Assembly (NCBI GenBank): GCA_020692205.1
Contig: JAIMKV010000012.1
Location: 18,064-82,063 of the forward strand
Direction of reading: 5' to 3'
Length of the DNA: 64,000 bases
From: Myxosarcina sp. GA_180221_E-2-1-MAG-40_15
Lineage (GTDB): Bacteria; Cyanobacteriota; Cyanobacteriia; Cyanobacteriales; Xenococcaceae
Shown here: in pieces, positions 18,269-27,629 of the stretch
Numbering within the stretch: the first letter of the stretch is position 1
How the letters are laid out: the number at the start of each line of letters is the position of its first letter
Notes under the pieces: model-generated
Seen by the model: the letters and a program-made list of their open reading frames with translations, nothing else
Databases searched by the model: none
What the model was told of the DNA's origin: nothing
Position numbers and translations under genes: made by a program

Positions 18269-19594
18269 ATGAATCAAAAGCAACCTAAGATAATTGTGAT
18301 TGATGACGATCCGACTGGATCTCAGACGGTACACAGTTGTTTACTCTTAATGCAGTGGGATGTAGCAACTCTAACTAAAGGGTTGCGCGATCGCGTACCG
18401 ATTTTTTTCATCCTCAGTAATACTAGGGCAATGAGTCCTGATGAAGCCATAAATACCACTCAAGAAATTTGTCACAATCTCAAAATTGCGATCGCCGAGG
18501 TAGGCATCAACAACTTTTTGATTGTTAGTCGTTCCGACTCCACATTGCGAGGACACTATCCCCTTGAAACCGATGTAATTGCTCAAGAACTAGGTGATTT
18601 TGAGGCGCATTTTTTGACTCCTGCTTTTTTTGAAGGGGGTAGAATTACCGTTGATAGCACCCATTATCTCTTGATTGACGGAGTAAAAACTCCTGTCGCC
18701 GAAACAGAGTTTGCCCGTGACTCGGTGTTTGGCTATAGTCATAGCTATCTCCCTGACTACGTTGCCGAAAAAACTCAGGGCAAGATTCCTAGTTCTGAGG
18801 TGGTCAAATTTTCCTTGTCTGATCTTCGCGGTGGTCAGATTTACCAACGCCTATTACAGTTAACTGATAATCAATGCGTGGTTGTCGATGGAGAAACTCA
18901 AGCTGATTTTGATTTATTTGCTCAGGCAATTCTCCAGGCTACAGGCGAAGGCAGACATTTTCTGTTTCGTTCTGCTGCTAGTTTACTAAGTTCCTTGGCA
19001 CAGTTAGGACAACAGCCAACACCAGCCGAAAATATGGCACGCTATCGACCAACAAACAAGCCTGGGATAGTTTTAGTGGGTTCTCATGTCCAGAAAACCA
19101 CCGAGCAGCTAAGCCAACTGTTGCAAGAAGACCAGGTAGTCGGAATTGAGATTGATGTAGTGCGTTTACGCGATCGCCCCCAGGAGCGTAATACTATTCT
19201 TCAAGAAACTTTAGCTAAAGTAAACCAAGTGTTTGCTGAGGATAAAACTCCCATCGTTTACACCAGCCGTCAGGAATTAAGCTTTGCCGATATTCGACAG
19301 CGTTTAGAGTTTGGCACAGCTGTTTCTGCCCTCCTGATGGACGTGGTTCACGGTTTACCAAAATCGCTCAGTTTTTTAATTAGTAAGGGTGGAATTACCT
19401 CCAACGATGTACTGAGTGTGGGTTTAAACCTAAAGGTAGTCAGACTTTTAGGACAAATTTTGCCAGGCTGTTCCGTGGTTCGTACCGAGTCGACTCATCC
19501 CCAATTTCCTAACTTACCCGTGGTTTTATTTCCTGGTAATGTAGGAAATCAAGATAGTTTAGTTGCTGCTTGGAATCGCTTAAGAAACTTCTAA
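18269..19594 (+). CDS. DUF1537 four-carbon acid sugar kinase family protein
   Basis: A 441-residue protein with both halves of the DUF1537 family. The N-terminal substrate domain starts VIDDDPTGSQ (15-24) and contains SRSDSTLRGHYPLE. The C-terminal nucleotide domain has VGSHVQKT and the late SKGGITSNDV block. Characterised relatives (OtnK, DtnK) phosphorylate threonate or erythronate. No partner epimerase, isomerase or dehydrogenase is adjacent, so the substrate here is open and could instead be a damaged or salvage metabolite. It lies divergent from ftn2 and upstream of minC by 99 bp, possibly in its own unit. Confidence 0.9.
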   Translation: MNQKQPKIIVIDDDPTGSQTVHSCLLLMQWDVATLTKGLRDRVPIFFILSNTRAMSPDEAINTTQEICHNLKIAIAEVGINNFLIVSRSDSTLRGHYPLETDVIAQELGDFEAHFLTPAFFEGGRITVDSTHYLLIDGVKTPVAETEFARDSVFGYSHSYLPDYVAEKTQGKIPSSEVVKFSLSDLRGGQIYQRLLQLTDNQCVVVDGETQADFDLFAQAILQATGEGRHFLFRSAASLLSSLAQLGQQPTPAENMARYRPTNKPGIVLVGSHVQKTTEQLSQLLQEDQVVGIEIDVVRLRDRPQERNTILQETLAKVNQVFAEDKTPIVYTSRQELSFADIRQRLEFGTAVSALLMDVVHGLPKSLSFLISKGGITSNDVLSVGLNLKVVRLLGQILPGCSVVRTESTHPQFPNLPVVLFPGNVGNQDSLVAAWNRLRNF

Positions 19595-19693
19595 TCTTTC
19601 ATCTAGAGAAATTTACGTTAGTATGTGAAGCGTGAAAACAGAAATACCTAAAAAGTAGATATACGTAGATATACGGATGATCAGGATTGTTGC

Positions 19694-20530
19694 ATGACTT
19701 TCGAGCCTACTATCTCCCTGGATAAAGTTGACGATCTGCCTGATTCGTCTCCTTTAATTAGTCGCTATTCGCAAATTTACCTAAAAAACGATGGCGAACA
19801 AATACTGTTGATCTTGCCTACTCAAGCCGAAATAAATTCTGATTTACCATGGTCAGAAACTTGGCAAGAACTAAAACATCTGTTAAAAACCAAGGAGCAG
19901 TCTTGGCAGATAGGAACAAATGTGTGCTTAGTTGCTAAAGATCGACTGCTTGACGCTAGACAGTTACAAACCATTGCCGAAACTCTTAATGATGTCCAAC
20001 TTTCTCTGTCAACAGTTAGTACCAATCGAAGACAGACGGCAGTAGCGGCTGCTACTAGTGGTTATTCTGTACAACAAAATTCTGCTCAACCGTTGGTTGA
20101 AAATCAGACTGATTCAGGAGATGTTATCTCTCCCACCCTAGCAGAGCCACTGTATTTACAAAGTACGGTTCGCTCTGGAGTCGAAATACGTCATCCAGGA
20201 ACAATCGTGATCTTTGGTGACTTAAATCCTGGTGGAAAAGCGATCGCGGCAGGGGATATTTTAGTCTGGGGTCGCTTGCGGGGTATTGCCCACGCAGGAG
20301 CGCAAGGAAACCATCAATGTCGAATTACGGCATTACAAATGGAATTTACCCAACTGCGAATTGCCGATGCTGTTGCTAGAGCGCCTAAATTAAGACCTAG
20401 ACGCTTATCACCAGAATTGGCTTTCATGACTATAGATGGAATTCGTTTAGCTGATACCTCAGAGTTTGCTAAACGCTATATCTTTTCATCGCCCAAAAAG
20501 GCATGGGTTGAAAAAAACCAAGCAAAATAA
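19694..20530 (+). CDS. minC: Septum-site determining protein MinC
   Basis: A 278-residue FtsZ antagonist. The C-terminal beta-helix domain is clear (about 155-255): RSGVEIRHPGTIVIFGDLNPG, then the GDILVWGRLRGIAHAGA turn that dimerises and binds MinD. The N-terminal domain (about 15-110) is diverged, as in other cyanobacteria. A Gln/Ser/Thr-rich linker joins them. It is the first gene of minCDE, with 30 bp before minD. MinC inhibits FtsZ polymerisation away from midcell. Confidence 0.95.
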   Translation: MTFEPTISLDKVDDLPDSSPLISRYSQIYLKNDGEQILLILPTQAEINSDLPWSETWQELKHLLKTKEQSWQIGTNVCLVAKDRLLDARQLQTIAETLNDVQLSLSTVSTNRRQTAVAAATSGYSVQQNSAQPLVENQTDSGDVISPTLAEPLYLQSTVRSGVEIRHPGTIVIFGDLNPGGKAIAAGDILVWGRLRGIAHAGAQGNHQCRITALQMEFTQLRIADAVARAPKLRPRRLSPELAFMTIDGIRLADTSEFAKRYIFSSPKKAWVEKNQAK

Positions 20531-20560
20531 CTACAGCTACACAAATCTTAAGCAAGCAAT

Positions 20561-21358
20561 ATGAGTCGTATAATTGTTGTTACTTCTGGCAAAGGAGGAG
20601 TGGGTAAAACCACCACCACCTCCAACTTGGGAGCTGCACTGGCCAAACATAATCGTTCTGTAGCTCTCATTGACGCTGATTTTGGATTAAGAAATCTAGA
20701 TTTGTTGCTGGGATTAGAAGAGCGAGTAGTCTATACTGCCATAGACGTACTGGCTGGGGAATGCCGCTTAGCACAGGCTCTGGTTAAAGATAAACGCCTT
20801 AAAGGTTTAGTGTTACTTCCCGCAGCCCAAAATCGTAATAAAGAATCCGTTCAGCCAGAGCAAATGAAAAAAATAGCCACTGCTTTGGCTAAAGGTTATG
20901 ATTACATTCTCATTGATTGCCCAGCGGGCATCGAACTTGGTTTCCGCAATGCTATTTCTGCTGCCGAAGAAGCTCTAATCGTCACAACTCCAGAAGTTGC
21001 TGCGGTACGAGATGCTGACCGAGTTATTGGTCTACTAGAAGCAGAAGGTGTGAACAAAATTAGCCTGATTGTCAATCGGGTTAAGCCTTTGATGGTTGAG
21101 GAAAACAAAATGATGAGTGTAGAAGACGTGTTGGAATTATTGGGAGTGCCTTTAATTGGCGTTGTCCCTGATGATGAAAAAGTCATTGTCGCTACCAACA
21201 GAGGCGAACCCTTGGTTTTGGGAGATATTGAATCTGTGCCAGCAAAGGCATATTCAAACATTGCTCGACGCTTGGAAGGAGAAAAAGTACCATTCCTTGA
21301 CTTGATGGCAAATCAAGGTAACATTTTGTCTCGTCTGCGTCGGATGTTTGGTGGTTAG
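20561..21358 (+). CDS. minD: Septum-site determining ATPase MinD
   Basis: A 265-residue deviant Walker ATPase. The P-loop SGKGGVGKTTTT (9-20) has the signature Lys11 and Lys16. DADFGLRNLD follows, then the Walker-B-like region YDYILIDCPAGIE. The last residues NILSRLRRMFGG form the amphipathic helix that attaches MinD-ATP to the membrane. MinD recruits MinC and is released by MinE. Length and order are typical. It is the second gene of minCDE. Confidence 0.98.
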   Translation: MSRIIVVTSGKGGVGKTTTTSNLGAALAKHNRSVALIDADFGLRNLDLLLGLEERVVYTAIDVLAGECRLAQALVKDKRLKGLVLLPAAQNRNKESVQPEQMKKIATALAKGYDYILIDCPAGIELGFRNAISAAEEALIVTTPEVAAVRDADRVIGLLEAEGVNKISLIVNRVKPLMVEENKMMSVEDVLELLGVPLIGVVPDDEKVIVATNRGEPLVLGDIESVPAKAYSNIARRLEGEKVPFLDLMANQGNILSRLRRMFGG

Positions 21359-21488
21359 TCAGAAATTGCTCTTTGATCTCATAGAGCTAAATCTGACTAT
21401 TGGTCAATAAACAAGACATTGGTTTGAAACAAGGTTAAAACTTGTGTGGACAATACCATTGATTACGTTCGTTTTTTCCCATCAGACC

Positions 21489-21875
21489 ATGTTAAACATG
21501 ATTAAAAGGTTTCTGGAAATGCTTTTTCCCTGGAATAATAACGCTAACAGCCGCAGTCACGCTAAAAGCCGTTTACAACTGATTATTGCTCACGATCGCG
21601 CTAGCATTAATCCAGACATAATGGAGGCAATGCGCAAAGAAATCTTAGATGTAGTTGCTCGCTATGTTGAGGTAGATCGAGAAGAAATGAAATTTTCTCT
21701 TTCTAACGATCAGCGGATGACATCTTTGACTGCTAACCTGCCAATTCGGCAAGTTAAACGCATCGGCGATCCTAAAAAACAACTCAAAGAAGACAGCTCT
21801 CTTGATTTGCCCAAAATAGAGATCGTCGAACTAGATCGAGAGGCTAATGCTAATGCTAATGCTCAATCAAAATAA
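21489..21875 (+). CDS. minE: Cell division topological specificity factor MinE
   Basis: The protein has 128 residues from ATG 21489; ATG 21498 gives 125 and fits MinE homologues equally well. The frame is open back to GTG 21444, but that would add 15 unusual residues. The N-terminal membrane-binding segment (IKRFLEMLFPW) is followed by the MinD-contact helix and the beta fold: LIIAHDRASINPD, then EILDVVARYVEVD. The tail carries a tandem Asn-Ala repeat encoded by GCTAAT units (about 21843-21860). MinE stimulates MinD ATPase and so drives its pole-to-pole dynamics. The gap from minD is 130 bp, longer than that between minC and minD. Confidence 0.94.
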   Translation: MLNMIKRFLEMLFPWNNNANSRSHAKSRLQLIIAHDRASINPDIMEAMRKEILDVVARYVEVDREEMKFSLSNDQRMTSLTANLPIRQVKRIGDPKKQLKEDSSLDLPKIEIVELDREANANANAQSK

Positions 21876-21987
21876 CTAGGACAACAGCAAAGAAATACGA
21901 GATGATCATGAGTAATTAACGCTTACCATGATTGTTAGTTTCTATCGATCTGTTTTGTTGTGGCTGATCGGGGAAAGATTTGGCTGC

Positions 21988-22224
21988 TCAATATTGGACA
22001 GCTTCTCGATCTTTTAAGATACGTTCAGTTTCTGCGCTCAAAACCTGAACTCGATTTGCCCAGCTATGATTAGCTTCTATTTCTTGACGAGCCTGTTGAC
22101 CCATTTCGGGAAATTTATTTTTGGCGGCGATCGCCTTAATTAAAGATTGTTGCAGCGAATTTTTATCTCTTGGCTGAAATAAAAATCCTGTCACGTTTGC
22201 CACAATTAGTCGAGGTAAAGACAT
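21988..22224 (-). pseudogene. C-terminal remnant of a GT4-type glycosyltransferase
   Basis: A 78-codon frame whose sequence looks like the final part of a family 4 glycosyltransferase: GFLFQPRDKNSLQQSLIKAI resembles the GLLVPPGDPEALAEAI segment, and QQARQEIEANHSWANRV resembles the usual ending. The N-terminal GT-B domain and the conserved Glu-rich nucleotide-sugar motif are absent, and no in-frame upstream match is visible before the TonB-like gene. It is therefore a decayed fragment rather than a functional gene. The mark is deletion rather than a simple frameshift. Confidence 0.6.
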
Positions 22225-22288
22225 TTCGGCATTGGGATTAGTTGATATTCTTGTTATATTTTGATTAAACTCAAAACAACACGATAAA

Positions 22289-23620
22289 CTATTGGTTTTG
22301 AAAATTTGGTTGATTTGGTAGAGTATTGTTTAAGTCAGAAGGAGTTGTTTTGGGTAGAGGTACATTGCGTAAGCGATCGCGCAATGGCGGCTCAGACGCA
22401 GGAGCGGGTATTGATTGAGGATTGGTCTTGGGTTGTGGTTTAATTTCTGATTGTGGCGATTGTGGTTGCGGTTTCGACTCAGGTTTTGTGTTAGTTGCTG
22501 GTTGTGGTAATTTGGGTTCAGTTTTCTGCTGGGTTTCTTCAGCTCTTTTGATTGAGGGCAAGGTTAAAGAAGGACAAATCTCTGCATCGTATTGATAATT
22601 TACCTTCACCTGATAAGGTTTAGGCTTGTTTGTCTGATTAGCAAAAGTGCGATCGCCAAGATCTTTACTTGCTTGTTGATTAAAAACAGAATATTCTGCT
22701 CCTTTAATTAAATCAATCGTCGCGACTGCACCCTGAGTATTTATCACCACACCAAATACGCTGCTGCCTTCGAGTCTTTTGATACAGGCATCTCTAGGAT
22801 AAGTACCCTTAATCTCAATTTGATCTGGTTCAATAGCTTCTACTTTTGCCAACCAAGCAACATAGTTTTTTCTGGCATCCTCATCAGTAGTACCAGCGTT
22901 GGTTTTAGTTAGACTTTGTCTTAAATTACTGATGCGTTCTTGAGATTGGGCAGTTTTTTGGGCAGCAATTTGCTCAGCAGTTGGCTTAGGTTGCTTAACT
23001 TCAGGTTTAGATACAGGTAATTGTGGCTTCTGCTCTGGTTTGACAGCTGCTTGCGTCGGTTGATTTGCTTGAGGCGATTTTTCGGAAAAAGTAGGTATGT
23101 CATTAGGTTGAGTCGGAATTTTCCCCGTGTTTGGCGGTATTTTAATCGGCTTGACCTCAAAGTCAGCAGGATCGACTGTTGGCGCTTGAGGCAAATTTGA
23201 TAAATCCCCGACAGGAGGGAGGGTAATATCGGTCATGGGTGGCACGGCAGGAAAATCGAATATAGGTGGTGGCGGAATCGTCAGTGGCGGAAGATTTCTG
23301 GAGTCGCCTATGCCAGGAATTAAGTTGGGTGGAATAGCAAAAGGTGCAGCAGGATCACCACTATCTGCACGAGAGAAATTATTGAGATTTGGGCTAGCCT
23401 GGTCGTTTAGTTGAGGAGAGAGATCGGGCAAGCGAGACTGTTGTTCTGGGTTGAGTTCAATAATCGAAACTTCTCTTCTCCCAGAATCGTCGTTGAATTT
23501 TATTGTTGGCAAACCAAATTTTAAGACTAACAAATGAAGCGCGATCGACAGCAACAAACATAGCTGTGCTGGGTTAACTAGTTTACTGGATTGATAGTCT
23601 AATTTTGACTCGTAGGACAT
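22289..23620 (-). CDS. TonB-like proline-rich membrane protein
   Basis: A 443-residue protein with a short cytoplasmic N-terminus and one membrane helix (about 18-38, LCLLLSIALHLLVLKFGLP). A very long Pro/Gln/Lys-rich periplasmic region follows, with a small folded domain around 260-360 (AWLAKVEAIEPDQI... RLEGSSVFGVVINTQGAV) that resembles the TonB C-terminal domain. The layout fits energy-transducing TonB proteins that drive outer-membrane receptors. The extra 80-residue Pro/Lys/Gln tail after that domain is atypical. No ExbB/ExbD or receptor gene is nearby. Confidence 0.75.
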   Translation of the reverse strand: MSYESKLDYQSSKLVNPAQLCLLLSIALHLLVLKFGLPTIKFNDDSGRREVSIIELNPEQQSRLPDLSPQLNDQASPNLNNFSRADSGDPAAPFAIPPNLIPGIGDSRNLPPLTIPPPPIFDFPAVPPMTDITLPPVGDLSNLPQAPTVDPADFEVKPIKIPPNTGKIPTQPNDIPTFSEKSPQANQPTQAAVKPEQKPQLPVSKPEVKQPKPTAEQIAAQKTAQSQERISNLRQSLTKTNAGTTDEDARKNYVAWLAKVEAIEPDQIEIKGTYPRDACIKRLEGSSVFGVVINTQGAVATIDLIKGAEYSVFNQQASKDLGDRTFANQTNKPKPYQVKVNYQYDAEICPSLTLPSIKRAEETQQKTEPKLPQPATNTKPESKPQPQSPQSEIKPQPKTNPQSIPAPASEPPLRDRLRNVPLPKTTPSDLNNTLPNQPNFQNQ

Positions 23621-23811
23621 AATCCGTAACTATAAAATTGAAATATAAAAATTAAACATTTAGTTATCTAGTTTACAGAATAACTTAAACAAAATAGATC
23701 ATCATCAATCTAGATTATGCTTAATTAGTTAAGATGACAATCTGTTTTCAATCAAATAGATTCGTATTCTAATCGATCAAGCATCAGATGAGCAAAAACA
23801 AAACAAGTAGC

Positions 23812-24981
23812 TTAATTTCTAATTTGCACAGGCATTACCAGATAGGTCATTTTTAATCCTCCCAAAGGGCTAAAAATAACTGGTTGATTCCATTCATTCA
23901 ACTGCATTTTTATTTGCGTTGTTGAGAGTGCCTTCAATCCGTCCATCAGATATTTGATGTTAAACGCAATCTCGATGTCTTCTCCGATAATTTCTGCTGG
24001 TAAAGACTGTTTGGCATTGCCTACATCTTGAGCATCAGCGGAGACAATTAGTTCTGATCGCTCATTGTTAATGCTAAATTTTACTAAGTTGTTTTTCTGT
24101 GCTAATACTGCTACTAGCTCTAAACTACTTAAAAGACGCTTGCGGTCTAAAATAATTTCGCGAGCAAAGTTTTGGGGAATGAGTTGTGCATAAGCAGGAT
24201 AGTCTCCTAATATTTTTGTACTAGTTAGAAGGCGATCGCCCAATTCAAACATCATTACCTGTTCATCGAAACTAACTTTGACCAGATCGGTAATCCCAGC
24301 ATCACTAACAATTCTTTCTAGCTCTCGTAATGCTTTGGCTGGTACGGTTACGGCAATTTTAGGCAACTTTATAGTCAATTCTGAGTCTTCGGTATTGAGT
24401 TCTGTTGCCACAACTGCCAAGCGATGACTATCAGTGGCAGCAAATTCTAAAATGTCGCCCCAATTATGTTGCCCCAAGCCTTGGGTTTTCAGATGAACTC
24501 CTGTCAGCACTTGTTTCGACAGTTCGGTTGAAGCAGCAAACAAACATCCTCCTAAACCTTGGTTTAGCACGGCTATAGGTAGTTCAAGGGTTTGTTTAGC
24601 TTTAATTGTGGGCAAATTAGGAAATTCAGCTGCGTCGATTCCTGTGAGTTGAAACTGACCAGAAGTTGAACTTATTGTGGTAATAGAACCTGAATCATCA
24701 TCAGCAACATCTAAAGTAATTTCTATCTCTGGTAAACGAGTTACAATATCGTTCAATAATTTGGCAGGCAGAGTAATTTCACCGCCTTCAATAACTTCGG
24801 CATTAAAACTAGTTTTGATGCCCAAACTACCGTCAAAGGCAATCAGGCTGACTTTTTGAGTAGTCTCGGTAGCTTTGATTAAAACGTTGCCTAGTACCGC
24901 GGGTTCTGGACGAGAGGGAACAGCACGACTAACCAGAACCAGATTATTTTTCAGATCGTATGAGGCGCAAACAATTTTCAT
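23812..24981 (-). CDS. dnaN: DNA polymerase III subunit beta (sliding clamp)
   Basis: A 389-residue protein of the three-domain clamp family. It begins MKIVCASYDLKNNL and ends with MPVQIRN, close to the MPMR-type C-terminus of clamps. Features such as AVLGNVLIKA (29-38) and DYPAYAQLIP are characteristic. The clamp tethers polymerase III to DNA. It lies just downstream of dnaA on the same strand, separated by the 217-bp region with DnaA boxes. Confidence 0.97.
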   Translation of the reverse strand: MKIVCASYDLKNNLVLVSRAVPSRPEPAVLGNVLIKATETTQKVSLIAFDGSLGIKTSFNAEVIEGGEITLPAKLLNDIVTRLPEIEITLDVADDDSGSITTISSTSGQFQLTGIDAAEFPNLPTIKAKQTLELPIAVLNQGLGGCLFAASTELSKQVLTGVHLKTQGLGQHNWGDILEFAATDSHRLAVVATELNTEDSELTIKLPKIAVTVPAKALRELERIVSDAGITDLVKVSFDEQVMMFELGDRLLTSTKILGDYPAYAQLIPQNFAREIILDRKRLLSSLELVAVLAQKNNLVKFSINNERSELIVSADAQDVGNAKQSLPAEIIGEDIEIAFNIKYLMDGLKALSTTQIKMQLNEWNQPVIFSPLGGLKMTYLVMPVQIRN

Positions 24982-25060
24982 CTCAGAATCGGAATTGAGG
25001 ATATTGCAAACAATTGTACTATTTTACGGTTAATGGCTTTTAGCTTTCAATCGGACTGAT

Positions 25061-25191
25061 CAAACGATACATTGATAACCATATTTAATCATTAACTAGA
25101 GATTCAACCAGATTTATCAAGACAATTTGATTGGTTTACTTGTGGATAAACTGTGGATAACTGGAGATTATCGGTTCGAGCCTGTGGAAAA
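25061..25191. other. Candidate chromosomal origin: AT-rich stretch plus DnaA-box cluster
   Basis: Between dnaN and dnaA lie two perfect DnaA boxes, TGTGGATAA at 25141-25149 and 25152-25160 (reverse of TTATCCACA), 11 bp apart in the same orientation. A third, cyanobacterial-style box TGTGGAAAA is at 25183-25191 (reverse of TTTTCCACA). Directly beside them, 25061-25140 is AT-rich and could serve as the unwinding element. The arrangement dnaA - boxes - AT-rich - dnaN is a classical bacterial oriC context. The same boxes may also autoregulate dnaN. Only three boxes are seen, fewer than in many origins. Confidence 0.6.
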
Positions 25192-25198
25192 AGCTGCT

Positions 25199-26572
25199 TT
25201 AGGGTTTAAATTTTTGCTGGCTAACAAAGTTAATCCGATCGCTTAACAAAGATATAGTCTGATTCAAGGCGCGATCTTTTCGCAGCAGTTTAGCAATCTT
25301 GTCACAACTATACATGACAGATGTATGGTCTTTGCCGCCAAACTTTTCGCCAATACGAGGTAGGCTTAGATCTGTATGTTGTCGCATTAAATACATAGCG
25401 ATATGTCTGGCATGACTAATCTCGCGACGACGAGAACTACTTTTCAAATCATCGGTAGAGACATTCAGAATTTCTGCCGCTACTTCCAGAATAGTTTCTG
25501 GAGAGGCAGTAATTTGTTCTACTTTAGGGTTGAGTGCTGCGGCAATGTTTTCTACCGTCATCGACAAGCCAGATAGAGAAATATAGGCGATCGCTCTAAT
25601 TAATGCTCCTTCTAATTCTCGGATATTCGAGGTATATTGACTAGCAATATAGGCGATCGCTTCTTTAGGTAGACGAACATTTTCATATTCTGCCTTCTTT
25701 TGTAAAATTGCCATGCGAGTTTCTAAATCGGGAACTTGGACATCGGCAATCAAACCCATGGAGAATCTAGAACTCAAGCGTTCCTGTAGTTTGGGAATCT
25801 GCTGTGGCGGGCGATCGCTTACTAGAACCACCTGCTTTCCCGCCTCATGTAGGGTATTAAAAGTGTGAAAAAATTCTTCTTGAGTATACTCTTTACCTTC
25901 AATAAACTGAATATCGTCTACTAGCAAAATATCAGCGGTGCGATAGTGTTCCCGAAAAGCCTGAATACTATCATTACGAATTGCCGCGATTAGGTCGTTA
26001 GTGAATTGTTCCGTCGAAACATAAAAAACCCGTGCCTCAGGATTAATTTCTAGATGATAATGTCCAATTGCCTGCATCAAATGCGTTTTACCTAGCCCGA
26101 CACCGCCACAAAGAAACAAAGGATTAAAATCTCGTCCAGGAGATTCAGCAACAGCCAGAGAAGCAGCGTGTACCATGCGATTTGTCGGACCAACAACAAA
26201 GCTATAAAAAGTATATTTAGAATTTAATTTGTTCGGTTTAAGAGCATTTCGCGCAGCAGACGCAGATCCCTGCTGGAGTTGAGCAAAATTAGTTGGTTCG
26301 GTTAAAAAATCAAGGTCTGCACCTTGTTGAGATTTGAGACGAATTTCCAGAGGCTTGCCGATGACTTCTGCCACTGCATCACAAATAATGCCGATATAGT
26401 GCTTTTGGAGATGACTCGTTACAAAAGCATTAGGAGTCAAGATAGTTATATTATAAGCATTAAAATCTTCGATAGTGGCATTTTGAATCCAAGTCTCAAA
26501 GGTAGGGCGAGAGAGCCTTTGTTCGAGAAGTTCTAGAACTTTTTCCCATAGTTGTTGTGCAGAAATTGCCAC
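25199..26572 (-). CDS. dnaA: Chromosomal replication initiator DnaA
   Basis: A 457-residue protein with all four DnaA regions: an N-terminal interaction domain (about 1-85), a short linker, the AAA+ domain with Walker A GGVGLGKT (156-163) and Walker B LLVDD (216-220), and the C-terminal DNA-binding helix-turn-helix with the signature around GGKDHTSVMYSC. Start ATG 26572 follows the family pattern. It opens DNA at oriC. Its position next to dnaN and perfect DnaA boxes marks this as the likely origin region. Confidence 0.98.
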   Translation of the reverse strand: MAISAQQLWEKVLELLEQRLSRPTFETWIQNATIEDFNAYNITILTPNAFVTSHLQKHYIGIICDAVAEVIGKPLEIRLKSQQGADLDFLTEPTNFAQLQQGSASAARNALKPNKLNSKYTFYSFVVGPTNRMVHAASLAVAESPGRDFNPLFLCGGVGLGKTHLMQAIGHYHLEINPEARVFYVSTEQFTNDLIAAIRNDSIQAFREHYRTADILLVDDIQFIEGKEYTQEEFFHTFNTLHEAGKQVVLVSDRPPQQIPKLQERLSSRFSMGLIADVQVPDLETRMAILQKKAEYENVRLPKEAIAYIASQYTSNIRELEGALIRAIAYISLSGLSMTVENIAAALNPKVEQITASPETILEVAAEILNVSTDDLKSSSRRREISHARHIAMYLMRQHTDLSLPRIGEKFGGKDHTSVMYSCDKIAKLLRKDRALNQTISLLSDRINFVSQQKFKP

Positions 26573-26738
26573 TCTTTTACATGACTAGTAAGGATGATTT
26601 TAAGTCAAGGCACGTTACTGCTTAACCAGCTTGTACAATTGACTTGTAAGATTTTATCAGTTGAGTCGTATTAGGATCGGTAATATTTGCCATCTATTGC
26701 CAATCGCTAAAATTTTCTTGTAAGACAAGATACTCTTC

Positions 26739-26784
26739 AAGTCGAAGGTACTCCGCCCTAAACGGACTGAGCCTGCTTCGACTT
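26739..26784. repeat. Palindromic element, copy 1 (intergenic, upstream of def)
   Basis: Perfect 9-bp arms AAGTCGAAG (starting at 26739) and CTTCGACTT (ending at 26784) enclose a core with CTCCGCCCTAAACGGACTGAG and then CCTG. Over 29 bp including the core, the element matches the one inside the P450 gene (30977-31019, opposite orientation) with one difference. The outer arms differ but remain complementary in both, which argues that the hairpin itself is maintained. It lies between dnaA and def and is not followed by a T-run, so it is not an ordinary terminator. Confidence 0.82.
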
Positions 26785-26821
26785 CGTGAACCTTACCAAT
26801 TAATTTAATAGCTCATAAATT

Positions 26822-27361
26822 ATGCATAAATTGCCAGTGATCGCTCAAATAGGCGACCCAATTCTCAGGAGTAAGGCTAAACCTGTAAATAAAATCTCAG
26901 ACCCTACTATCATAAAGCTAATTGACTCATCAATCGCTACTGCGACTGCCAATTTAGGAGTGGGAATTGCGGCACCACAAATTTCTCAGCCTTACCGACT
27001 ATTCATTGTCGCTTCTCATCCAAGCGATCGCTATCCACAAGCGCCGACTATGACACCAACAGCGATGATTAACCCGCGAATCTTATCTCACGGGGAGCAA
27101 GTAGTCAAAGATTGGGAAGGATGCCTAAGTGTACCTAACATTAGAGGTCTAGTACCTAGATATCAAGAAATTGAGGTTGAATATACAACTAGGCAAGGAG
27201 AAACAAGTCAGCAAATCTTAACAGATTTTGTAGCGCGTATTTTCCAGCATGAATTAGATCATCTCGACGGGATTATCTTTACAGATCGAATCACAGATCC
27301 AGCCGACTTGTATACCGAAGCCGAATACCGCCAGCTTATTTCCTCAAAGGAAAGACATTAA
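26822..27361 (+). CDS. def: Peptide deformylase
   Basis: A 179-residue metalloenzyme that removes the formyl group from nascent proteins. All three motifs are present: GVGIAAPQ (motif 1), EGCLSVP (motif 2, metal-binding Cys) and QHELDHLDG (motif 3, two His ligands and the catalytic Glu). The length is normal. A palindromic repeat sits just upstream, within what should be its promoter/leader region. Confidence 0.97.
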   Translation: MHKLPVIAQIGDPILRSKAKPVNKISDPTIIKLIDSSIATATANLGVGIAAPQISQPYRLFIVASHPSDRYPQAPTMTPTAMINPRILSHGEQVVKDWEGCLSVPNIRGLVPRYQEIEVEYTTRQGETSQQILTDFVARIFQHELDHLDGIIFTDRITDPADLYTEAEYRQLISSKERH

Positions 27362-27629
27362 TATTAATAATGATTAATTTAGCTTTTTCAGGCAGGATTG
27401 AGTGGAGATCGCACTTCGCGCTCAAAAATCAAAATAATTGCCTAGACAAAATTAAGCGATTTGATGCTCATCTTGATAAAAGTGCTAAGATTCTAAGTGG
27501 GGAATCAACAGATTAAAGATTGAGTTTGTATCCAGTATCTAAATGGTCTTTTCCGTAAAGTATTGAGCTATTTCTTTCCAATAATTCTGTTTCTCTGGAC
27601 ACAACACTCATTGAGAATAAATTCAGAAT

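Noticed and set aside
27370..27516. 49-codon ORF between def and the RRM gene
   Set aside because: No ribosome site and no recognisable sequence; more likely the leader region of the RRM gene.
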